From Rhizorhapis sp036570425 (GTDB lineage: Bacteria > Pseudomonadota > Alphaproteobacteria > Sphingomonadales > Sphingomonadaceae): a DNA stretch of 64,000 nucleotides. The number at the start of each line of letters is the position of its first letter. The stretch's first letter is position 1. Location of the stretch: the NCBI GenBank assembly GCA_036570425.1, contig DATCYF010000021.1, positions 62,001 to 126,000 on the forward strand, in the 5' to 3' direction. A program made the position numbers and the translations under genes. Shown piece by piece: positions 54,204 to 63,018 of this stretch. The notes beneath the pieces are model-generated. The model worked only from the letters and a program-made list of their open reading frames with translations. It did not search any database and was not told where the DNA came from.

Positions 54204-55028
54204 ATGACTGAATATATCACCGTTACCGAGGCCAGCCCCGCCTCCCGCTCCGGCGCGATCAAGCTGCACGATGCCGCCGGGTTTGAGGGGATGCGCAGGG
54301 CCGGGCACCTTGCCGCCGAAGTGCTGGACGCGCTTGTTCCCCATGTCGTGCCGGGCGTCACGACCGAAGAACTGGACGACCTGGTCCGCGAACATATGCT
54401 GCGCGGCGGGGGCGTGCCCGCAACGCTCGGCTATCGCGGCTATACCCATAGCTGCTGCATTTCGATCAACAACGTCATCTGCCACGGCATTCCCGGCCCC
54501 AAGCAGCTAAAGGACGGCGACATCGCCAATATCGACGTCACCGTCATCGTGGACGGCTGGCACGGCGACACCAGCCGCATGTTTATCGTCGGTGACGCGC
54601 CGATCAAGGCGCGGCGTCTAGTTGAAGTGACTTACGAATGCATGATGCTGGGCATCGAGCAGGCAAAGCCCGGGAATACCATGGGCGACATCGGCTATGC
54701 GATCCAGCGGCATGCGGAAAAATTCCGGTACGGTGTTGTCCGCGACTTCTGTGGTCATGGCCTTGGCCGGGTCTTTCACGACACGCCCGAAGTCGTGCAT
54801 GTCGGCCGCCCTGGCAACGGCCCGGAACTGAAGCCCGGCATGTTCTTCACCATCGAGCCTATGATCAATATCGGCAAGCCCGGCGTGAAGATGCTGGAGG
54901 ACGGATGGACCGCCGTCACCCGCGATCGATCGCTGTCGGCCCAGTTCGAACACAGCATCGGGATTACGGAAACGGGCTGCGAAATTTTCACCAAAAGCCC
55001 TGCTGGACTGGACCATCCGCCTTATTGA
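54204..55028 (+). CDS. map: Methionine aminopeptidase, type I
   Basis: Removes the initiator Met from new proteins, after Def. It has 274 residues, core from GFEGMRRAGHLAAEVLDAL. Metal ligands fit the Asp in NIDVTVIVDGWHGDTSRMF, the His in RDFCGHGLGRVFH, and the Glu residues in FFTIEPMI and near the end; the catalytic His is in ICHGIPG. It is somewhat longer than the E. coli enzyme at the N-terminus. No clear terminator follows before the convergent fghA. Confidence 0.97.
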   Translation: MTEYITVTEASPASRSGAIKLHDAAGFEGMRRAGHLAAEVLDALVPHVVPGVTTEELDDLVREHMLRGGGVPATLGYRGYTHSCCISINNVICHGIPGPKQLKDGDIANIDVTVIVDGWHGDTSRMFIVGDAPIKARRLVEVTYECMMLGIEQAKPGNTMGDIGYAIQRHAEKFRYGVVRDFCGHGLGRVFHDTPEVVHVGRPGNGPELKPGMFFTIEPMINIGKPGVKMLEDGWTAVTRDRSLSAQFEHSIGITETGCEIFTKSPAGLDHPPY

Positions 55029-55060
55029 GTCGAATCCGCACGTTTGCCGGAGCCGTTTTT

Positions 55061-55903
55061 TTACGACAGGCGTGCGGCGTGCCAGCGCAGATGATCTTCC
55101 ATGAAGGTGGAGATGAAATAATAGCTGTGGTCGTAGCCGGGTTGCATTCGCAGCGTCAGGAGAATGCCCGCTTTCTTGCAGGCGGCTTTCAGCAATTCCG
55201 GCTTCAACTGTTCCTGAAGGAAATCATCGGCATCCCCTTGATCCACTAATATCGCATCCACCCGCGCACCATCCTCAATAAGCGCGCATGCGTCATAGGA
55301 ACGCCACGCCGCCCTGTCCGGCCCGATATAGCCGGTGAGCGCCTTTTGCCCCCAAGCACAGTTCATGGGTGAGCTGATCGGCGCAAAGGCGGAAACGCTT
55401 CGATATTTGCCCGGATTTCTAAGAGCGATGGTCAACGCCCCATGTCCGCCCATAGAGTGTCCGAAGATGGACTGTCGCGCCATATCAGCAGGGAAATTCG
55501 CCGCGATGAGAGCCGGAAGCTCGTTCGTTATATAAGCAAGCATCCGGTAATTCTTCGCGAAAGGCTCAACGGTCGCGTTCACATAAAAGCCAGCGCCCAA
55601 CCCGAAATCATAAGCGCCCTCGGGGTCGTCCGGCACCCCTTCTCCCCGCGGCGAGGTATCGGGACAGACGACAATCATGCCAAGCTCCGCCGCAATCCGG
55701 CGATATTCGCCCTTCTCCATGACATTTGCATGAGTGCAGGTAAGACCCGACAGATACCACAACACCGGCAGCTTCGTGCCCTTGGCATGTGGCGGAACGA
55801 AAACGGCGAACGTCATCTCCGTTCCGGTCTGGCCGGATGCATGCCGGTAGACGCCCTGAACGCCCTCAAAGCTCTTGCAGGTAGAAAGGGTTTCGATGGT
55901 CAT
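55061..55903 (-). CDS. fghA: S-formylglutathione hydrolase
   Basis: Second enzyme of glutathione-dependent formaldehyde detoxification, giving formate and glutathione. It has 280 residues of alpha/beta-hydrolase fold. The nucleophile Ser150 is in GHSMGGHGAL; LWYLSGLTCTHANVMEKG and the C-terminal PGYDHSYYFISTFMEDHLRWHA (catalytic His) are typical of the esterase D group. It is transcribed after frmA with a 33-base gap, so the two form an operon. Confidence 0.96.
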   Translation of the reverse strand: MTIETLSTCKSFEGVQGVYRHASGQTGTEMTFAVFVPPHAKGTKLPVLWYLSGLTCTHANVMEKGEYRRIAAELGMIVVCPDTSPRGEGVPDDPEGAYDFGLGAGFYVNATVEPFAKNYRMLAYITNELPALIAANFPADMARQSIFGHSMGGHGALTIALRNPGKYRSVSAFAPISSPMNCAWGQKALTGYIGPDRAAWRSYDACALIEDGARVDAILVDQGDADDFLQEQLKPELLKAACKKAGILLTLRMQPGYDHSYYFISTFMEDHLRWHAARLS

Positions 55904-55936
55904 GATGTCTCCGGTCAGGTCGCTGCCCTGAAGATT

Positions 55937-57049
55937 TCAATATAACACCACGCTTCGGATGCTCTCGCCTGCATGCATCAGGTCGAATGCCCTATTGATA
56001 TCATCAAGCGGCATGGTGTGGGTAATCAGGTCGTCAATATTGATCTTGCCGTCCATATACCAGTCGACGATCTTGGGCACGTCAGTCCGGCCCCGCGCGC
56101 CGCCAAAGGCGCTCCCCTTCCATACGCGGCCGGTGACGAGCTGGAACGGCCGGGTGGAAATTTCCTTGCCAGCTTCGGCAACACCGATGATGACGCTTTC
56201 ACCCCAGCCGCGATGGCAGCATTCCAGCGCCTGGCGCATGACGTCCGTATTGCCGGTGCAATCGAAACTGTAATCCGCGCCTCCATCAGTCGCATCAATC
56301 ACCGCCGCGACCACCTTGTCGAAGCCAACGTCCTTCGGATTGATGAACTGCGTCATGCCAAACTTTTCGGCCATGGCGCGCTTGGCGGGATTGATGTCGA
56401 CGCCAATAATCCTGTTTGCGCCAGCCAGCCTGGCACCCTGAATGACGTTGAGGCCGATGCCGCCCAGGCCGAAGACAACGACATTCGCCCCCGGTTCCAC
56501 CCCCGCGGTCCAGATGACCGCGCCTACGCCGGTCGTCACGCCGCAACCGATATAGCAGACCTTATCGAAGGGCGCGTCCTCCCGGATCTTCGCAACGGCG
56601 ATTTCGGGCAGCACAGTGAAATTGGAAAAGGTCGAGCAGCCCATATAATGATAGAGCATCTGACCGCCCAGGGAGAAGCGGCTCGTACCATCGGGCATAA
56701 GGCCCTGCCCCTGCGTGCTACGGATCGATGTGCACAGGTTCGATTTCTGACTGAGGCACGTTTTGCATTCCCGACATTCGGGCGTGTAGAGCGGGATCAC
56801 ATGATCGCCAACTTTCACGGAGGTCACGCCCGGTCCCACTTCCCGTACAATCCCCGCGCCCTCATGGCCAAGGATCGACGGAAAAATCCCCTCGCTATCC
56901 TTGCCCTCCAACGTGTAAGCGTCGGTATGGCAGACGCCTGTCGCCATGATTTCTATCAGAACCTCGCCCGCCTTGGGCCCATCCAGATCGACTTCATGGA
57001 TTTCAAGCGGCTTGTTGGGCGCGACAGCAACGGCTGCACGAGTCTTCAT
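55937..57049 (-). CDS. frmA: S-(hydroxymethyl)glutathione dehydrogenase (class III alcohol dehydrogenase)
   Basis: Zinc enzyme oxidising S-hydroxymethylglutathione with NAD, the first enzymatic step of formaldehyde detoxification. It has 370 residues from MKTRAAVAVAPNKPLEIHEVDLD. The catalytic zinc region is ATGVCHTDAYTLEGKDSEGIFPSILGHEGAG; the structural zinc Cys cluster is CRECKTCLSQKSNLC; the Rossmann motif is VFGLGGIGLNVIQGARLAGANRIIGVD. Family-length start at ATG 57049. No FrmR regulator gene is seen here. Confidence 0.96.
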   Translation of the reverse strand: MKTRAAVAVAPNKPLEIHEVDLDGPKAGEVLIEIMATGVCHTDAYTLEGKDSEGIFPSILGHEGAGIVREVGPGVTSVKVGDHVIPLYTPECRECKTCLSQKSNLCTSIRSTQGQGLMPDGTSRFSLGGQMLYHYMGCSTFSNFTVLPEIAVAKIREDAPFDKVCYIGCGVTTGVGAVIWTAGVEPGANVVVFGLGGIGLNVIQGARLAGANRIIGVDINPAKRAMAEKFGMTQFINPKDVGFDKVVAAVIDATDGGADYSFDCTGNTDVMRQALECCHRGWGESVIIGVAEAGKEISTRPFQLVTGRVWKGSAFGGARGRTDVPKIVDWYMDGKINIDDLITHTMPLDDINRAFDLMHAGESIRSVVLY

Positions 57050-57121
57050 GGGGCGTCTCCGTGATTTTGGCTGACCCCTAGTACCAAGGGGGGCCGCAGC
57101 TTCCAACCGTTGAAGTACCCG

Positions 57122-57814
57122 CTAAGACGCATCAGCCATGCCAACGCTCCTGCCAATCAGCGCGGGAAGCCGCTCCATCGAAACCGCATTCAACAATTCT
57201 GCCGCGAACTTTGCCAAGCGATCGAAGCTGTCCTCCTCATTTCCCGCCAATGAGAAACGCGCGAGAAGGCCGTCGGGCACATAGCCGGCCATCGCCATCC
57301 GCAGCCGGTCCAAGCGTTGCGCGCTGTTGCTGGTGGGCAAGGCATCTCCCACGCGCGTCCAGTAGAGAATGGACTCCGTCCGGGCCGGACCGACCGCAAT
57401 CAACTCGCGCACGGGCAAATCACGCGCGCCGAAATCCAGACTCGCCACCGCGCTTCGGGAAATGCGATAGCCAAAGGCAGGATAGCAGGTTTCGGGCCGG
57501 TGAAGCTGCAACAGATCGCTTTGCGTACTGCCATAAGCCATCAGTAGCATCACCCTTTCCCCCGTTCCGGCATGGCTGTAGAGCCGTGTCAATGTGTCGG
57601 AGTAGAGCATTGCCGACAGCGTTCCCTCTGTCTTGGGCTGCACCAGTTGGGTTGATGGCCGGGATGACCATAGCCCAAAGGCGGCGGGCACGATTTCGGC
57701 GAGCTTTTCATCACTGACCAGATCAAGCGTCCGCTTCGGCGTCAATCTCCATGCCAAACCGGCAGCGGCGAATGCCGCCGTCCCGATCAGCACATCCCGC
57801 CGCGTACCACTCAC
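57122..57814 (-). CDS. epsI: EpsI-family exosortase-associated protein
   Basis: A 230-residue exported protein: N-terminal membrane/signal segment (VLIGTAAFAAAGLAWRL), a periplasmic domain with MLLMAYGSTQSDLLQLHRPETCYPAFGYRI, the EpsI hallmark containing the conserved Arg and Cys, and a C-terminal helical part. EpsI proteins always accompany exosortases in exopolysaccharide loci; their exact role is not settled. It overlaps the exosortase gene by four bases (ATGA), so the two are translated together. Confidence 0.88.
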   Translation of the reverse strand: MSGTRRDVLIGTAAFAAAGLAWRLTPKRTLDLVSDEKLAEIVPAAFGLWSSRPSTQLVQPKTEGTLSAMLYSDTLTRLYSHAGTGERVMLLMAYGSTQSDLLQLHRPETCYPAFGYRISRSAVASLDFGARDLPVRELIAVGPARTESILYWTRVGDALPTSNSAQRLDRLRMAMAGYVPDGLLARFSLAGNEEDSFDRLAKFAAELLNAVSMERLPALIGRSVGMADAS

Positions 57815-58689
57815 AATCCAGCCTCTCGCAACTGGAATAGCCGTCCAAGCAGCGCATCAGCGGCGAAGATGAGTGCAAGCGCCAGCGCGAACAGCAGGAA
57901 GCCCGCCGTGGAATGCAGAAATCCTTGCGCGACTGCATCACCGAAATAATAAGTGAGCAGGACCAGCAATGTAATTCTTACCATGTTGGCCAGCACCGCG
58001 ATCGGCACGATCAGGCTGGCGAGCAATAGCGAATAACGCCACCCCGCCCCTCGGAGCACATAGATATAAAACAGGCTGATCGATAGAAGACCGATAAGAC
58101 TGTTCATTCCGGCGCAGGCATCCTCCACCAAAAGCTGATATTGCGCGATATAGAGCGTTACCCCCTCCCGATAGACGGGGATGCCCAGCCCACGCATGAA
58201 GTCCGCAGAAATGGCGGAAACCAGGGTCTTCAATGGTGCAGTCAGGTAATTGACCGCCCATCCGGGCGGGGGGATGAGAAAAGCCATGTAGAGAAAGGGG
58301 AACCAGTGCCGCCGCATCACGCCCGCGCCGAACCGTCCATAAAAGAGCGCACCCATAGCCCCGAACAGCGCCCCGGCTTCAATCAGCAGGAAATCATAGG
58401 CTCGCCCAAAAATATAAAAGGGCAGCATGGCAAGGAAGAGCGGTCCGGATAGCATCGGGTTACCCGGCTGCGCCGTCCCGACCCATTCCGGCCAGCATCG
58501 CCAGAACAGCCAAATGCCAGTCGCCAGCACAATAGGGCCGTGCGCACCCGCCTCTGTCGACCAGGTCTCCCTGCCGAGCGACAGCAATGTTGGCAGGGCC
58601 ATGACGGCGATGCCCGCTAACCCAAACCATTCGCCATGCGGTTTTCCTGACGCGAGGGGCCGAAGAGCGGCAGCTTCTCCCATGCTCAA
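57811..58689 (-). CDS. Exosortase (EPS-associated, sphingomonad V-like type)
   Basis: Polytopic membrane transpeptidase-like enzyme, 292 residues, with seven to eight helices. The family active-site residues are present: Cys192 (LVEDACAGMNSL), Arg238 (ANMVRITLL) and His259 (FLHSTAGFLLF). Exosortases sort PEP-CTERM-type proteins, and sphingomonads carry an EPS-linked subtype often named V; the exact subtype is my inference. It overlaps both neighbours by four bases. I saw no PEP-CTERM substrate in the window. Confidence 0.88.
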   Translation of the reverse strand: MSMGEAAALRPLASGKPHGEWFGLAGIAVMALPTLLSLGRETWSTEAGAHGPIVLATGIWLFWRCWPEWVGTAQPGNPMLSGPLFLAMLPFYIFGRAYDFLLIEAGALFGAMGALFYGRFGAGVMRRHWFPFLYMAFLIPPPGWAVNYLTAPLKTLVSAISADFMRGLGIPVYREGVTLYIAQYQLLVEDACAGMNSLIGLLSISLFYIYVLRGAGWRYSLLLASLIVPIAVLANMVRITLLVLLTYYFGDAVAQGFLHSTAGFLLFALALALIFAADALLGRLFQLREAGL

Positions 58690-59390
58690 TAGTCGTTCAG
58701 GACCATGCCCGCGACGCTGACCTGGCTCGCATTCAATTGCGCCGTCAAAGCATCGACATCCTGCATGAAAGTCACATGTTTTCGCGCCACGATCAGGGCA
58801 TATCCTGTAGCTGCCGCGACCCTCAGCACATCGGCATATTGGTTCGACGGGGGCGTATCAATCAAGGTGATATCATAATCGCGCATGCACATGTCGATCA
58901 GCGCCTGAAAGCGTCTCGCGGACAGTTTTTCCAACGCATCCGGCACAGCGCCGCCCGAATACAGCACCGACAAATTACCGGACACTCCGTTGCAGATTGC
59001 GCCTTCCAGACTTTCGCCCCCTGAGGTCAGGCTCTGACTTAATCCTGCAACAGGTCGATCCGGAATAATGAAACGCTGCACGGCTGGATGACGCATATTG
59101 GCGTCGATCAATAGCGTGTTCGCACCAGCGCGGGAGAAGGCGACGGCCAGATTGGCCGCCATGAAGCTGATGCCGACCCCGGTGCTCGCGCCGCAGACGG
59201 TCAATGCCCGCCGTCCGCACCTGACATGTCGTTCCAGTAATTGCGTGCGCAGCGATCGCAGCATTTCCGCTCGTTGTCCTTCCGGCTTCGCCTCAAGCAC
59301 GATATCGTCCGACAGCGCAAAGCCGGCAGCGCTATCTTCCCGCACTGGGGCTTCTGCCGGTGCTTCCATGATTATTTGTTCATTCATCAT
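58686..59390 (-). CDS. CpsD/Wzc-like tyrosine-kinase-family ATPase with degenerate P-loop
   Basis: A 234-residue protein like the cytosolic half of a bacterial tyrosine autokinase, which partners a chain-length protein. The fold markers are EMLRSLRTQLLERH, Walker A region GASTGVGIS (67-75), Walker A' LLIDANMR (93-100) and Walker B ITLIDTPP (174-181). The Walker A Lys is replaced by Ile74 and the usual second Asp of Walker A' by Asn98. There is no C-terminal Tyr cluster, only a final Tyr. Kinase activity is therefore doubtful. It overlaps the exosortase start by four bases. Confidence 0.85.
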   Translation of the reverse strand: MMNEQIIMEAPAEAPVREDSAAGFALSDDIVLEAKPEGQRAEMLRSLRTQLLERHVRCGRRALTVCGASTGVGISFMAANLAVAFSRAGANTLLIDANMRHPAVQRFIIPDRPVAGLSQSLTSGGESLEGAICNGVSGNLSVLYSGGAVPDALEKLSARRFQALIDMCMRDYDITLIDTPPSNQYADVLRVAAATGYALIVARKHVTFMQDVDALTAQLNASQVSVAGMVLNDY

Positions 59391-59460
59391 GCGGCCGTCC
59401 CCTTGTATCGAAATGCACTTTCACCATCACGGCAGATGACCGGAGTGCGAAATTCGCCCC

Positions 59461-60811
59461 TCAACCTGAAATCCCATGTTGGGGCAGCAGAAACTGCCTC
59501 AGCCGCGCCGCAACGCCCTTCGGCCCCGCGCCTTCAGGCCTGGTCATTACCGCCAGCAGGGGCATGTCGAATCCGTTCACAATATCCCCCTCGCTCCGAA
59601 TGCGGCGGTTGAGCAATTCGAACAGCAGACCCGACAGCGCCCCAATCGCGGCACCGAAGCCAAGCGCCCCGAGCAGGATCAGCGGCACATTGGGAAAATA
59701 GGGCGATGCAGGCGTCACTGCGCTGCCCAAAGACGTCAGGCCCGCCTGCCCGGCCTCCGATTCCTGCTGCAGCGCGTTCATCCGCTCGTTCAGCTTCTCA
59801 AGCTGCGAACGTTGCAAATCGGCCTCATCCTTCAGCTTCCGCAGTTGTGCGAGCTTGTCCCGCTGGCCAATGACCTTCGAACGTTGGCGAGCAACCTCCT
59901 GGCATGATGGCCGTCCCGGCCTGCGCTGCCTGCGCAGCGCCAGCACTCGCGGCTGCCCGTTCCCGCGCAAGCTGCGCCTGCGTCAGCGCGCGTTGTTTAC
60001 GCAGCGCCTGCATTTGCGGGTGATTAGGCCCCAGCCGCGCGGCCGCGCTCGCGATGGCCGCATCGATCTGCGCCAGTTCCGCTGACATTGGCGACGCACC
60101 CCCCATGGCTGGCTGGGGCGCGGCTGTCACGGGCGTGCTGGTCCCCGCCAGCGCCGCCAATCGCAGGCTGTCGATATCATTATTATCTTGCTGAAGGATG
60201 ATATTATTCGCCTTTTCAAAGGCAGCCTTGGTCTTTTCCGCTTCTGCGAGTTTCGCCCGCGCCTCCGCTGCCTGGCCTTCAAACCATTCAGCATTGCGCC
60301 GCGCCTCTTCACGCCGCGCGGAAAGATTGCTGTCGACATAGGCGTCGCGCAGCGCGTCCGCTACTATCCGCGCGATTTCCGGTTCGGCAGAGCGGTAGGA
60401 GATTTCCAATATATTCGTGCCCGGAACCAGTTCCGCATCAGTATGCGCGATGATCGATCCAGCCAGCCAACGCCGGAAATCGGTTCTTCGCTCGACCGGC
60501 AGTTCGGCGAATTCCGCCTGCAATTCGGGATTGCCCGCCAAGCCCAATTTATCGACCACCTGTCCTGCGACGCGATAGTCCCGGATCAACTCGGTCTGGG
60601 TCTTGGTATAGGTCCGTGCAAAGCTGGAAGAAATCACTTCGCCCGTCACCGGATCGGGCTTGATGAAGTTCAGCATGACGCGGGATTTGGCCTCATAACG
60701 CGGCGGCAGGAGCAGGACCACGAATGCAGCACCCAACAGCGCAGCGGCCGTAGTCACAAATACAAAGGCACGCCGCGCCCACAGGATCGCGAAAAACTGC
60801 CCAATACTCAT
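59461..60811 (-). pseudogene. Wzz/GumC-type chain-length determinant, frameshifted
   Basis: Inner-membrane polysaccharide co-polymerase, together about 448 residues in two frames. The first part (60811 to about 59905) has TM1 (AFVFVTTAAALLGAAFVVLLL), the Wzz domain and a long coiled coil; the second (about 59900 to 59461) continues the coiled coil (EVARQRSKVIGQRDKL), the Pro-rich periplasmic end, TM2 (VPLILLGALGFGAAIGALSGLLF) and a short tail. The frames join near 59901-59905, where one extra base, probably a doubled C in ATGCC, breaks the gene. Without it the two parts fuse cleanly. A sequencing error or a true phase-off mutation are both possible. Confidence 0.85.
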
Positions 60812-60961
60812 GTCGCTTTTTCCTGTTGGCTTGTCATAAGCTCTTCATTCCTTGAGGGCGGATGAACTCTCGGCGCCAAAATGCGGGTAGAGACAGGCGA
60901 GGCATCCGAATTTTGCGGCGCCGATAGCTACGCCGCCCCGGCTGTGGACCATTCCGCTGCT

Positions 60962-61759
60962 TCAAAAATACCGCTCGCCTACGACGACGACGTCATCCTG
61001 TCTGACGGGGCTTTCCAGTCCGGTCTCTTTCACCTCAATACCCTGGCGGAAAATCTTCACGCGTTTGTCGGTGCCAAGCTCCGTCAATCCACCGCCGCGT
61101 GCGATGGCCTGCCTCACGCTCATGCCAGCCCGGACGGGATATACGCCGGGCGCGTTGACCTGCCCGTAAATGAAGAAGCTTTCCGCGTCAGGAACATAGA
61201 TCTTGTCCCCAGCGGTAACGAAGGGGTCCTGACTGTTATCGCCCGTTGCAAGCCCCGCGATGTTCAACTTCATCTCGGCACCATCCTGTCGGCGGAGCAT
61301 GAGATATTCAGCGCCCTTATCCTGCTTGCCGCCGACCCGCGCCAGTATCTCGGACACCCGGTAAGCGCGGTCTATGGGCACCAGCCCGGGGCTGGTAACC
61401 GCACCCAGCACGGTCACATAACGGCTGGCATAGGACACAACATCAACCAGAACCTGCGGCTTAACATAGTAGCCGGCACTTGATAGCTGTCCGGCAACTT
61501 CCCGGCTTAACTGAAGTGCGGTCTTGTCCGCCGCGGTCACGCTCTGGCCATAGGGGAGCGGAACGGAGCCGTCGGCCTGGACTTTCGCGCGCACCTTGTA
61601 ACTATCGACCCCGACGAGTGAGATTTCGATGACGTCATCAATGCCGATGACATAGCCTCCGTCAGCCGCGACGGAGGGCTTTCCCTGCGCCATCGCTATC
61701 GGCGAACCAAGCAGGAGCAAGATCAGCGCCAGTCCGCGCAGAAAACCGCAATAGTTCAT
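60962..61759 (-). CDS. Wza-like polysaccharide export protein
   Basis: Periplasmic/outer-membrane export protein of the Wza/GelD group, 265 residues. Signal peptide (FLRGLALILLLLGSPIAMAQG), then the polysaccharide-export domain (YVIGIDDVIEISLVGVDSYKVRAKVQADGSVPLPY) and two SLBB-like parts (RYVTVLGAVTSPGLVPIDRAYRVSEIL and FFIYGQVNAPGVYPVRAGMSVRQAIARGGG). No lipobox Cys is evident, unlike E. coli Wza. GAGG lies 8 nt before ATG 61759; an ATG at 61786 overlaps the previous stop. A 150-base gap separates it from the chain-length gene. Confidence 0.9.
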   Translation of the reverse strand: MNYCGFLRGLALILLLLGSPIAMAQGKPSVAADGGYVIGIDDVIEISLVGVDSYKVRAKVQADGSVPLPYGQSVTAADKTALQLSREVAGQLSSAGYYVKPQVLVDVVSYASRYVTVLGAVTSPGLVPIDRAYRVSEILARVGGKQDKGAEYLMLRRQDGAEMKLNIAGLATGDNSQDPFVTAGDKIYVPDAESFFIYGQVNAPGVYPVRAGMSVRQAIARGGGLTELGTDKRVKIFRQGIEVKETGLESPVRQDDVVVVGERYF

Positions 61760-61782
61760 TGATTGTGCCTCATCTCGTCCCC

Positions 61783-62991
61783 TCATATCCGGTAATTTGC
61801 GGACAGGCCGACCCGCACGCCGTCAAAGTCAAACAGCGTGCCGGAGGCGTTTCTCCGTTGATAATCGATGTCGAAACTGAGCCCGATCCGCTGGTTGGCA
61901 AGCCAGGTCAGGCCACCGCCCAGCCTATAACTCCGTTCTTTTCGGGGCTGTGTTATATCGATAACTGCCGGCGAGAGCGCAAAGCGGCGGATGCGGCAGG
62001 ATGCTCGCAAATCGGCGTTGATCCGGGGGCTGATGACATAGCTCATCCCCAGCCTGATCTGGTCCTGGCGATAATAGCTGACGTTAAGACGGTTGGACGC
62101 TTCTACCGCGCGGTCCGCGGCCAATGTGAATTTGGCGGGTCCGCCCGACATATAGGCAAGGTCGGCCCCGTAGCTAAAACCATCAAGGGATTTGACGCCT
62201 TTCAGTTCGGGGTCGACTGAAACATATCCGACGGATATGCCTCCCTGCAGCCGGGTGCCGATGCGGCGCTCTAACTGCACAGTTCCGGAAAGGGTTCGGA
62301 TACCATCCTGGACAAGCGCCGGACCAAAACGCCGGTTGGGATAAGTGGAATCCGTCAGCGTTGCGAACAGCGATAGTGTGCCTAGCGACGGCTGCGCATA
62401 GGCGATGCCCGCCGAGGCAGTGACGGTATCAACATCCGAGCGCTGCCGAGATGCCTGTTCGTTGCGGGAGCGGGCATAGGAACCGGAGGCGACCGGGGAT
62501 AGGCCTACCGTCCGCTCGCATTTCAGCGCTCCGCGAACGCCCGTCACTTCTTCGATATTGCCGACGGCGGCCGTATATATGTCAGTGATGTCGCTCAATT
62601 GCCGAGTGTAGCCAAGTCCCGGCTGGATCGAACAGCCGCCGATCCGCAGCCGGACGCTGCCATCCACCGCAATCCGTTCACTTTCCAGGCGCTTGTTGCG
62701 CGAATGGAATTCGTAGCCCGCCTGCGTATCCAGAAAGAAGACATGATCGTCGAATGGCAGCACCAGACTGGCGTTGATGGAGGGACGGAATTCCATCTCC
62801 TCCTGCACCAGTCCGCGCGCCGCCGCCCGAGCCTTGCTCGCCCCAGCAGCATTGCTGTCATAGATGGCGGCCCCGCTCACATGGACCTCAAAAGAACGCT
62901 TTTCCTGCGCCGCTGCCGGTATCGTCACGAGTAATATGGCCCCCATGCCCCATCCAGACGCGCACAGGCGCACCTGGCCCGAAATCGCCAT
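61783..62991 (-). CDS. Outer membrane beta-barrel protein of the EPS locus
   Basis: A 402-residue exported protein: signal peptide ending near PAAAQE, then alternating hydrophobic/polar beta strands through to the C-terminus, which ends in an aromatic-plus-hydrophobic pattern (VGLSANYRI). The design matches large outer-membrane barrels of the BBP2/GumB-linked type seen in exosortase loci. It probably forms an envelope pore or scaffold for polysaccharide export. It lies 27 bases after the upstream gene and next to the Wza-like gene. Confidence 0.82.
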   Translation of the reverse strand: MAISGQVRLCASGWGMGAILLVTIPAAAQEKRSFEVHVSGAAIYDSNAAGASKARAAARGLVQEEMEFRPSINASLVLPFDDHVFFLDTQAGYEFHSRNKRLESERIAVDGSVRLRIGGCSIQPGLGYTRQLSDITDIYTAAVGNIEEVTGVRGALKCERTVGLSPVASGSYARSRNEQASRQRSDVDTVTASAGIAYAQPSLGTLSLFATLTDSTYPNRRFGPALVQDGIRTLSGTVQLERRIGTRLQGGISVGYVSVDPELKGVKSLDGFSYGADLAYMSGGPAKFTLAADRAVEASNRLNVSYYRQDQIRLGMSYVISPRINADLRASCRIRRFALSPAVIDITQPRKERSYRLGGGLTWLANQRIGLSFDIDYQRRNASGTLFDFDGVRVGLSANYRI

Positions 62992-63018
62992 CTTAAAAAT
63001 CCTGCGTTATCCTTGAAT

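Noticed and set aside
59880..59930. Programmed ribosomal frameshifting in the chain-length gene
   Set aside because: There is no slippery heptamer or clear downstream stimulatory structure at the junction; a one-base indel explains it more simply.
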